Positions 1-5,575 of a DNA stretch of 6,298 bases are shown one piece after another. The stretch is taken from the NCBI GenBank assembly GCA_017614185.1, contig JAGACI010000122.1, positions 1 through 6,298 on the forward strand. Direction: 5' to 3'. The stretch's first letter is position 1, and each line of letters opens with the position of its first letter. Position numbers and translations under genes: made by a program. The DNA is from Lachnospiraceae bacterium (GTDB lineage: Bacteria > Bacillota_A > Clostridia > Lachnospirales > Lachnospiraceae). The notes under the pieces are model-generated. The model was not told the origin of the DNA. It did not search any database and saw only the letters and a list, made by a program, of their open reading frames with translations.

Positions 1-1752
1 AGCCCTGGTAAGGTAGTCTTTCGTAAGGTTATAAAGGCGAACCTTCTCAGACTCTTTTGCAATCTTTTCTCTTAAAAGTTCCAGTTCTTCTTCCTTTAAA
101 TCTATCTCGTCTCTTTGTTCCTTAAGCGTCTCGATTCTTCTTGCGTACTCAAGGATTCTCTTATGGGATTCGTTTCCGTCATATTCTACCGCGCGTATCT
201 TCTCATCAAGCTCGGCAACCGTTTCAAGTCCCTCTTCAATAGGAGCGTTTTCATCCTCAGGAAAGCGTTTCTCATATTCCGAAAGTTCTGCCTTGGCTTC
301 CGAAAGCTCATCCTTGCATACTTTAAGATGCTCGGAAAGCTGTCTTAAGTCATTTAATGAGGCTGTTATATTGGAAGGGAAAGCCACATTCAACGAAATA
401 TAGAAGTTTTTAAGGCTCTCTCTTAACTTATCTGCCTTACCAGCGGCTTCTTCGCTTCGAAGATACTTGTTATCAAGAGCTCTGTATGAGGCAAAATCGT
501 TCTTTAGAATAATTAAGTCTTCTTTTAACTTAGCTTCTTTTTTGTGTTTTGACCGGCTTAGTACTATGCCGACAATCGTTGATATAATGCCGATTCCTGC
601 TAAAATTGCCGCAATGATAAGAGTGCTTCTAAGGAACATAAAAGCACCGGCTGCGATAAACAATAATCCAAGGATAATTAAGATGACGGAAGCTATTCCG
701 ATTCCCTTAAAGCTTATGCTCTCGTCATATGCGATTCTTCCGTCAAAATCTGCATCTTCGAAGGTACCGTACTCCGAATACAGTCTGTCATACTCTGCAT
801 TCTCTTCATCGGTAAGTGCATATGCTTCAAGCGAAGCCTCGGATATTCCAAGAAGTCTTGCTTCCTCCATGGCTTCATCGATCTCACTTCTGCCCGGAAC
901 TCTTCCTTCAAAGTCGCCCTCTGCATTAAGAAGGTTTTCCTGTCTCTTTCTTACTACATCCTTAAGTTCAAGAAGCCTTGCTCTTCTGATTCTTCTCTCA
1001 TCCGCCGCTACACAGATGGTTCTCCTTGCAAGAAGGCCTGCTCTTCTTTCTTCAAGTTCGGCTGCCTTCTCCTTTTCATCAGAAGAAAGCTTTCTTACAT
1101 CGGCCAGTGAGTTGTCGATAACAGCTCCCTGTTTAATCTCTTCTTCAAGTTCAACAGCTCTTCTTTTCATGTTAAAAAGCGAGTCCCTGTTGACCTTGGA
1201 ATTGGCCGCGGTTACGGCCTTTTTAAGTCTTGTGACAATACTGTCATATCCGGCATTTTCATCTGTCTGATCTGCAAGTTTGCCAAGCTTTGAATCTATG
1301 TCATCGGTTGTCTCGTTATATACGCAATCATTCTGGGAGATGAATGCAGTTCTCATAAATGAGTCACTGTCTATACCAAAAAGTTCTCCTCCAAGATCAG
1401 TAACGTCATAGTCTTCACTTTCAAGTCCGGTTGCATCGTCAATAAGGACTGCCTCATCAAGGCCTTCCTTGTTCATAAAGACTCTGCTTACCTTATATAC
1501 CTTGCCGTCCTTCTCAAAGCGAATGCTTCCGCCGAAAGCTCCCCCCTGCCAGGGAGAATACTTTCTTCTCTCGTTTGAAAGTCCCTGCTTTCTCTCACCT
1601 TCGAAGCCGTAGAACATGACCCTTATGAAAGTCACAAGGGTACTCTTGCCCCAGCCGTTCTCCTCAAAGACAGTATTGAGGCCTTCGGTAAAGTCAAAGT
1701 TTAAGTTATTAAGTTTTCCGAAATTCTCGATATGACAGTTTAATAACTTCAT
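1..1752 (-). CDS. SbcC/Rad50-like AAA ATPase (YhaN-type), C-terminus beyond window
   Basis: The minus-strand frame from the ATG at 1750-1752 stays open for 584 codons to base 1, so the C-terminus (with Walker B and signature motif) is missing. Seen: the start MKLLNCHIENFGKL is the typical N-terminal strand of RecF/SbcC/YhaN ATPases. A Walker A segment ENGWGKST lies at residues 31-38 (Lys36, Ser37), and a Q-loop-like FISQND lies at 137-142. Charged, heptad-rich stretches at about 193-280 and 405-584 look like coiled coil. Between them, residues about 350-373 and 377-398 form two hydrophobic helices. Family knowledge: such ATPases pair with an Mre11/SbcD-type nuclease, here the gene directly upstream, and drive DNA end processing. 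Inference: the helix pair tethers the complex to the membrane. The gene starts 6 bases after the upstream stop with no good Shine-Dalgarno, so translation is probably coupled. YhaN-type is favoured over true SbcC because of the membrane hairpin and the partner type. Confidence 0.9.
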   Translation of the reverse strand, partial: MKLLNCHIENFGKLNNLNFDFTEGLNTVFEENGWGKSTLVTFIRVMFYGFEGERKQGLSNERRKYSPWQGGAFGGSIRFEKDGKVYKVSRVFMNKEGLDEAVLIDDATGLESEDYDVTDLGGELFGIDSDSFMRTAFISQNDCVYNETTDDIDSKLGKLADQTDENAGYDSIVTRLKKAVTAANSKVNRDSLFNMKRRAVELEEEIKQGAVIDNSLADVRKLSSDEKEKAAELEERRAGLLARRTICVAADERRIRRARLLELKDVVRKRQENLLNAEGDFEGRVPGRSEIDEAMEEARLLGISEASLEAYALTDEENAEYDRLYSEYGTFEDADFDGRIAYDESISFKGIGIASVILIILGLLFIAAGAFMFLRSTLIIAAILAGIGIISTIVGIVLSRSKHKKEAKLKEDLIILKNDFASYRALDNKYLRSEEAAGKADKLRESLKNFYISLNVAFPSNITASLNDLRQLSEHLKVCKDELSEAKAELSEYEKRFPEDENAPIEEGLETVAELDEKIRAVEYDGNESHKRILEYARRIETLKEQRDEIDLKEEELELLREKIAKESEKVRLYNLTKDYLTRA

Positions 1753-1758
1753 GCTTTG

Positions 1759-2868
1759 TTACTCAAAGTCCTCTCCGTTAAAGCCCTGAAGGCCGATTCT
1801 TATAATCTGTCGTTTGTCTTCGTCACTTAAGGAGTCATCCTCCTCAACAGTTCTTATGAACTCTCCCTTAAGAGAGTTATCTTTTGCAAAAAGATTGGTG
1901 TCAATTCTTATCTTTGTGTCGTCCTTAACCTTGAATATGAAGAATCTGTCTTCAAAACTTTCCTCTATCTGATCAAGGTTAATATCACAATCTACATCGA
2001 CCTGCCCGGTCAAAACCAACCTGACAAGGTGTTTAGATTCTATGGTTGTGTTGTCCATGAAAGCCCTGATATTTTCAAGGATTTCATATGTACCCGACAC
2101 TCCCGTCACGTCGATTTCTTCTTCAAATAACATGCGTGATGCAAAAGGCACGAACTCATGGGTATAAGTCCTTGATTCCTCATCTATATCAAGTACGACA
2201 AAGCCTTTTTCACCGCATTCGTCAAATCCTCTGCCCTCAAGACATCCGGGATAGCAAAGTGTGCATCTTGCATCTATCATCTCTTCCTTGTAGGCATGTA
2301 TATGTCCAAGGGCAAGATAGTCTATTCCCTTTCCCTTAAGGTCTTTGACATTAATGTTTTCAGCCTTGTCTTTGGCCGCAGAAGCAGATATCTGACCGTG
2401 TAAGGTTACTATATTAAACTGGGCTGAATCAGGCTGTAATTTGAGGCATAAATCCTTGGAATTGGCTTTGGTTAATTCCGCACCGTAAAGACGGATATTC
2501 CCTTTCGTTTTGCCGTTAAGGATATATCCGGTCCATGAGTCATCAAAAAAATGTAAATTATCGGGAATAGAAGCTTCTTCCGAAAGGACATTGTCCATAT
2601 CGTGATTACCGCGAAGGTAATAGAAATCAATAGAAGGATTGGCAAGAATGGCGCCAATAACACTGTTTCTCGTAGAGACAAGAATACGGTCGGTATCAAA
2701 CATATCTCCCGCGATAATGATGGAAGAAACATCATTATTCACGGCGTAGTCAACCATATTAAGAAATGTTACGACCAACTCCCTCTTTCGCTTGTTTGCA
2801 AGCTCTTTTGGAAGCACGGAGGTCAGACGCGAATCAAGGTGCAAATCCGCACAATGGATAACCTTCAT
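1759..2868 (-). CDS. SbcD/Mre11-like metallophosphoesterase (YhaO-type DNA nuclease)
   Basis: This is a 369-residue calcineurin-like phosphoesterase, expected to be the nuclease partner of the ATPase encoded just downstream. Seen: the metal-binding motifs appear in the canonical order, DLHLDS with Asp8 and His10, GDMFD with Asp55, GNHD at 87-90, LHG with His157, and GHIH at 188-191. A YPGCLEGRGFDE segment near 206-217 is characteristic of the SbcD/YhaO group, in which it closes the catalytic domain. The remaining roughly 150 residues form an acidic C-terminal region, probably for capping or partner binding. All metal ligands are present, so the enzyme is likely active, using Mn as in its relatives. 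The length is close to YhaO and SbcD proteins, about 400 residues. The ATG start is supported by GGAG seven bases upstream and by a promoter just before that. The exact substrate (double-strand ends, hairpins or single strands) cannot be read from sequence. Confidence 0.93.
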   Translation of the reverse strand: MKVIHCADLHLDSRLTSVLPKELANKRKRELVVTFLNMVDYAVNNDVSSIIIAGDMFDTDRILVSTRNSVIGAILANPSIDFYYLRGNHDMDNVLSEEASIPDNLHFFDDSWTGYILNGKTKGNIRLYGAELTKANSKDLCLKLQPDSAQFNIVTLHGQISASAAKDKAENINVKDLKGKGIDYLALGHIHAYKEEMIDARCTLCYPGCLEGRGFDECGEKGFVVLDIDEESRTYTHEFVPFASRMLFEEEIDVTGVSGTYEILENIRAFMDNTTIESKHLVRLVLTGQVDVDCDINLDQIEESFEDRFFIFKVKDDTKIRIDTNLFAKDNSLKGEFIRTVEEDDSLSDEDKRQIIRIGLQGFNGEDFE

Positions 2869-2875
2869 ACATTCT

Positions 2876-2879
2876 CTCC
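2876..2879 (-). promoter_or_regulatory. Ribosome binding site of the phosphoesterase gene
   Basis: GGAG on the minus strand lies seven bases before the ATG at 2866-2868. This fixes the start, and no in-frame alternative fits better. Confidence 0.75.
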
Positions 2880-2896
2880 AAAAAACTTTTTCTATT

Positions 2897-2924
2897 ATTA
2901 TACACTATCTTCTCTGTTTGAAAA
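2897..2924 (-). promoter_or_regulatory. Sigma-A type promoter for the nuclease-ATPase operon
   Basis: The minus strand has a perfect -10 hexamer TATAAT at 2897-2902. Sixteen bases upstream lies TTTTCA at 2919-2924, a 4 of 6 match to the -35 consensus. The surroundings are AT-rich, including T and A runs further upstream. Transcription would begin near 2890, giving a leader of about 20 bases that contains the GGAG site. The promoter lies between the chemoreceptor terminator and the phosphoesterase start, exactly where an independent operon would need one. The -35 box is weak, so its placement is less certain than that of the -10. Confidence 0.72.
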
Positions 2925-2946
2925 GATTAAAATTGGTGTTATTTTT

Positions 2947-2978
2947 AAAAAAGGCGTGTCGCCGAAGCGACACGCCTT
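2947..2978 (-). terminator. Rho-independent terminator of the chemoreceptor transcript
   Basis: A perfect 12-bp inverted repeat (2951-2962 with 2967-2978) encloses a four-base loop that reads UUCG on the minus strand and is closed by a C-G pair, an extra-stable tetraloop. The stem has a GC-rich core, and on the minus strand it runs into six consecutive T residues (the last two stem bases and 2947-2950). It begins only four bases after the chemoreceptor stop. On the plus strand no T-run follows, so it should act in one direction only. Confidence 0.93.
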
Positions 2979-2982
2979 ACAA

Positions 2983-4458
2983 CTACTGTATAGCCTTTAA
3001 TTTCTCTGCATTTGAAAGCATTTCTTCTACAACGGAAAGAGCTTCCTCCACAACGCTTTGGTTGTTTCTTGTGGAATCAACGGTTGTGGTTGAGTGAGCC
3101 GAAACCTCCTCGGTGATAGCGGAGATGGTCTGAATACCCTCAACGATTTCACCGTTAGCGGAAGCAAGAGTTGAAACAATCTCTGTAAGCTCATTGGAGT
3201 TGGTTCTTATCTCTCTGATGCTCTGGATGATCTTCTGGAAACTTTCCTCGGTATTGGTAGCTGCAGTGTTCTGATTCTTGTTGTTCTCAATAAGAGTATT
3301 GATAGCGCTTACAACCTCGTTCATCTTGGCTGAGATGCTGTCAATCAAAGCACTGATATTGCCTGTAGCTGTCTGAGTCTGGTTGGCAAGATTGGAAATT
3401 TCCGATGCGACAACCGCGAATCCTCTTCCCGCATCGCCTGCTCTTGCTGCCTCTATTGAAGCGTTAAGTGCAAGGAGTGAAGTCTGGGATGCCACGTTGT
3501 TGATGAGTTCAACAATGCTCTCCATCTTGGCGGTGATATCTTTAAGTTCGGAAACCTCGTTCATAACGTCATTTCCCGCCTTCTCGGAAACCTCTGTCTG
3601 CTCCATCAGAATCTTCATATTGTCACGGCCTTCATGACACGCATCAACTGTAACTACTACGTTATCACCGATGCTTCCGGCTGCTCCGGTAACCTTGTCA
3701 ATCTGAGCCTGAATCTCTTCTGTCTTATAAAGCTGGTTCTGAATACTGTCCGCAGTATCGGTTGTACCTGTCTGAACCTCTGTCATTGCCTCTAAAGTTT
3801 CCTTGCTTGATGAAACGATCTGCTCCATCTTCTCGGAAATCTCATTAACCTGAGCCGTCATCTCGCCGGATATCTTCATAACCTCGTCAAGCATGTTGTT
3901 GGTCTTCTCACCGGCCTCATTGATTGCCTCGACCTTCTCATTGTTGACTCTGGCAGTGATGCTGCTGCAGATAATTGAGTAGATTGCAAAGAGAATCATG
4001 ATTACCGCTTCGATAATCATTGCCTCTATATCATCTTCTGTCCATCCGTGCTTTGAGGAAATCCAGACGCTGTGAATAACCGCAACCAAAGAGCAGATAG
4101 AAGAAACTATCGTTGAAAATCTTACGTCATTATACATTCCAAGGAGCAATAACAAGGGAATAGCATAGACGAAAACGAGACGCTGTTCTGATGTGAAGCA
4201 GTTAATGGTGTAGTAGAGTCCGAAACCTAAAGCAATCGCATGCTTAACGATTTCAGTGTAGTTGTCCTTTAAATAGGAAACCCAAAGAACTGCTGCGAGA
4301 ACAAGAAGATAGGCTGTAAGCCCGAGTGTGAGTGCCAGGGATTTGTTGCCTTTAATGTAGCCAAAGAAATTGGCAAAAATAAGTGCAGCAGCAAGAACGG
4401 AATACATAATGCATCCGGCCTTGTTAACAACGTTAATCCCCGTTGTTTGATGATTCAT
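2983..4458 (-). CDS. Methyl-accepting chemotaxis protein, six membrane helices, no HAMP seen
   Basis: This 491-residue chemoreceptor should signal through CheW and CheA to the flagellar motor. Seen: six hydrophobic helices at about 16-34, 41-61, 71-89, 93-108, 113-133 and 145-166 with only short loops, followed directly by a long helical cytoplasmic part (170-491). The signalling hairpin is clear at about 322-352, with QTSLLALNASIEAARAG and then GRGFAVVASEI, close to the family consensus. TISAITEEVSAHS near 444-456 resembles a methylation helix. No large extracytoplasmic loop, no recognisable HAMP domain and no C-terminal CheR-docking pentapeptide (xWxxF) are visible. Ligand sensing must therefore involve the membrane bundle or be indirect. 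A strong AAAAGGAGG site five bases before the ATG supports this start. The gene follows the lysozyme by 45 bases and ends at a strong terminator. Chemoreceptor identity is very secure; the ligand is unknown. Confidence 0.95.
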   Translation of the reverse strand: MNHQTTGINVVNKAGCIMYSVLAAALIFANFFGYIKGNKSLALTLGLTAYLLVLAAVLWVSYLKDNYTEIVKHAIALGFGLYYTINCFTSEQRLVFVYAIPLLLLLGMYNDVRFSTIVSSICSLVAVIHSVWISSKHGWTEDDIEAMIIEAVIMILFAIYSIICSSITARVNNEKVEAINEAGEKTNNMLDEVMKISGEMTAQVNEISEKMEQIVSSSKETLEAMTEVQTGTTDTADSIQNQLYKTEEIQAQIDKVTGAAGSIGDNVVVTVDACHEGRDNMKILMEQTEVSEKAGNDVMNEVSELKDITAKMESIVELINNVASQTSLLALNASIEAARAGDAGRGFAVVASEISNLANQTQTATGNISALIDSISAKMNEVVSAINTLIENNKNQNTAATNTEESFQKIIQSIREIRTNSNELTEIVSTLASANGEIVEGIQTISAITEEVSAHSTTTVDSTRNNQSVVEEALSVVEEMLSNAEKLKAIQ

Positions 4459-4463
4459 TTTAC

Positions 4464-4472
4464 CCTCCTTTT
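4464..4472 (-). promoter_or_regulatory. Strong ribosome binding site of the chemoreceptor gene
   Basis: AAAAGGAGG on the minus strand is a near-complete match to the 16S anti-Shine-Dalgarno and sits five bases before the ATG at 4456-4458. It is clearly stronger than the sites of the other genes here, suggesting the chemoreceptor is translated well even if it is last on a shared message. Confidence 0.85.
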
Positions 4473-4507
4473 GTCCACTACGTGAACTTATGGTAGTTTT
4501 CCACTAC
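4473..4507 (-). repeat. Small tandem hairpins and direct repeat in the lysozyme-chemoreceptor gap
   Basis: On the minus strand GTAGTGG occurs twice (4501-4507 and 4475-4481), and the first copy overlaps the lysozyme TAG stop. GTAGT at 4503-4507 can pair with ACTAC at 4493-4497 (5-bp stem, 5-base loop). GTTCAC at 4482-4487 can pair with GTGGAC at 4473-4478 (6-bp stem with one G-U pair, 3-base loop), ending directly at the Shine-Dalgarno. ACTAC can instead pair with the second GTAGT at 4477-4481. No T-run follows, so this is not a terminator. A role in translation or message stability is only an inference, and stems this short can arise by chance. Confidence 0.4.
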
Positions 4508-5553
4508 TCATATTTTTTTGTAAAGCATATATCCAAGTCCACGTTGCCGGCTATACCGTCAACAGACCCTGAATCAGTGTATTGCCAAATCTGGAAATCA
4601 TAGGGGAAATAAATGCAGTCATCATAATAAGCAAACCACTTATCATAGGCTTCGAGTTTATCAAACTCAGCCAGAACCGCAAACATCTCAAGATTTCCAT
4701 AAAGCATTGGCTTGTAGCCTTCTTCCGCAATCCTGTCAAGGAATGCGATGGCACACTTTGTTCTCTCCTCGGCACTTAAGGCATTCATTCTCGCACTGTC
4801 AGGCGACATCTTCTCAAGGTCAAATACGATAGGATATGTAATCATATCGCTGTAATCCTTGACAAGATCGATTACCCACTCTGCCTCTTCGACAGCCTCT
4901 TTTTCATTGACTGCCTGTGAGAAGAAATACAAACCGACTCCTACTCCCGCTCTATAAGCTCCCTGAATGTTATCAAGGGCCAAATCATCACCTGCAAACT
5001 TACCTGTTTTATAGCCTCTGTAGCCTGTTCTTATAAAGGCGAACTCGACTCCGTCTGCCTTGACTTTATCCCAGTTTATATCGCCCTGGTACTGGGAAAC
5101 ATCGATACCTTTTATTGAAGATATTTCGCCGTCATTATAAGTAACCTCGCCGTCTTCAGCGAAGTTAAGCTTTGATTCATCGTAATTATGCTTTTTAAGG
5201 TCATCCCTTATGGGTAAAAAGTGGAACTTACCGCCGCTTACCACAACCAAATCCTCTGGATAGTAATGCCTGATGGTCTTAATCGAGCTGTTGGTTTCGA
5301 TAAGCATCTCCTTGATGTCGTGAAGCATGGTGGTTCTGGTATCCTCACACGCCTCATCAACACTCTGAGTTATCTTAAAGTTAAGCTCTGTCTCTGTGTA
5401 GCGGGTATTTAATTCCTGTTCAAGCTCCAGGACCTGTTTCTCAAGTTCCTTCGTTCTTTCGTTCATCACATAGTAAACGCCAAGAAGGCTGATGCCCATA
5501 AGACCGATGGTAACCAATATGATAACAAGTGCCTTAACCCATGTTTTCTTCAT
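4504..5553 (-). CDS. Membrane-anchored GH25 muramidase (lysozyme)
   Basis: This 349-residue enzyme is predicted to cleave the beta-1,4 bond between N-acetylmuramic acid and N-acetylglucosamine in peptidoglycan, outside the membrane. Seen: a short basic start, one membrane helix at about 7-29 without a convincing signal-peptidase site (so probably a permanent anchor), a coiled-coil segment at about 31-52, and an uncharacterised linker domain at about 60-145 containing YYPEDLVVVSGGKFHFLPI. The GH25 domain fills about 148-346. Its catalytic acidic residues are present: Asp151 in GIDVSQYQG, and Asp245 and Glu247 in FDLEKM. QIWQYTDSGSVDGIAGNVD at 321-339 is the usual C-terminal family motif. The start is supported by GGAG six bases upstream. 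It lies 22 bases after the TPR gene and is probably cotranscribed with it. Retention at the membrane suggests a housekeeping cell-wall remodelling role rather than a phage endolysin. Confidence 0.94.
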   Translation of the reverse strand: MKKTWVKALVIILVTIGLMGISLLGVYYVMNERTKELEKQVLELEQELNTRYTETELNFKITQSVDEACEDTRTTMLHDIKEMLIETNSSIKTIRHYYPEDLVVVSGGKFHFLPIRDDLKKHNYDESKLNFAEDGEVTYNDGEISSIKGIDVSQYQGDINWDKVKADGVEFAFIRTGYRGYKTGKFAGDDLALDNIQGAYRAGVGVGLYFFSQAVNEKEAVEEAEWVIDLVKDYSDMITYPIVFDLEKMSPDSARMNALSAEERTKCAIAFLDRIAEEGYKPMLYGNLEMFAVLAEFDKLEAYDKWFAYYDDCIYFPYDFQIWQYTDSGSVDGIAGNVDLDICFTKKYE

Positions 5554-5559
5554 GTATTA

Positions 5560-5563
5560 CTCC
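5560..5563 (-). promoter_or_regulatory. Ribosome binding site of the lysozyme gene, in a short palindrome
   Basis: GGAG on the minus strand lies six bases before the ATG at 5551-5553, supporting that start. It is the 3' arm of a 4-bp inverted repeat (CTCC at 5568-5571, loop CCTT), so the site could be weakly paired in the message. Upstream translation of the TPR gene, which stops at 5576, would open it, which would favour coupled expression. Confidence 0.6.
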
Positions 5564-5575
5564 AAGGGGAGAGTG

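Noticed and set aside
467..1270. A 267-codon plus-strand open frame, opposite the ATPase gene
   Set aside because: It is antisense to a well-supported ATPase. The product is a low-complexity Ser/Leu/Ala-rich chain, as expected from the complement of AGA, CTT and GAA-rich codons, with no domain or convincing ribosome site.
2947..2978. The GC-rich inverted repeat as an operator or a bidirectional terminator
   Set aside because: The T-run is on one strand only and the UUCG loop is typical of an RNA hairpin, so a one-way terminator explains it fully.
2602..3097. Two overlapping plus-strand frames across the phosphoesterase start and terminator
   Set aside because: They cover conserved metal-binding codons of the phosphoesterase on the other strand and read straight through the terminator hairpin. 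The products show no recognisable family.
4459..4530. A separate promoter for the chemoreceptor gene
   Set aside because: TTTACA just inside the end of the lysozyme gene resembles a -35 box, but no acceptable -10 hexamer lies 16-18 bases downstream. TACCAT is 23 bases away. Cotranscription with the lysozyme is simpler.
4504..5553. A prophage endolysin
   Set aside because: GH25 enzymes occur in phages, but this one has a membrane anchor and coiled coil, no holin or tail genes nearby, and neighbours typical of the chromosome.
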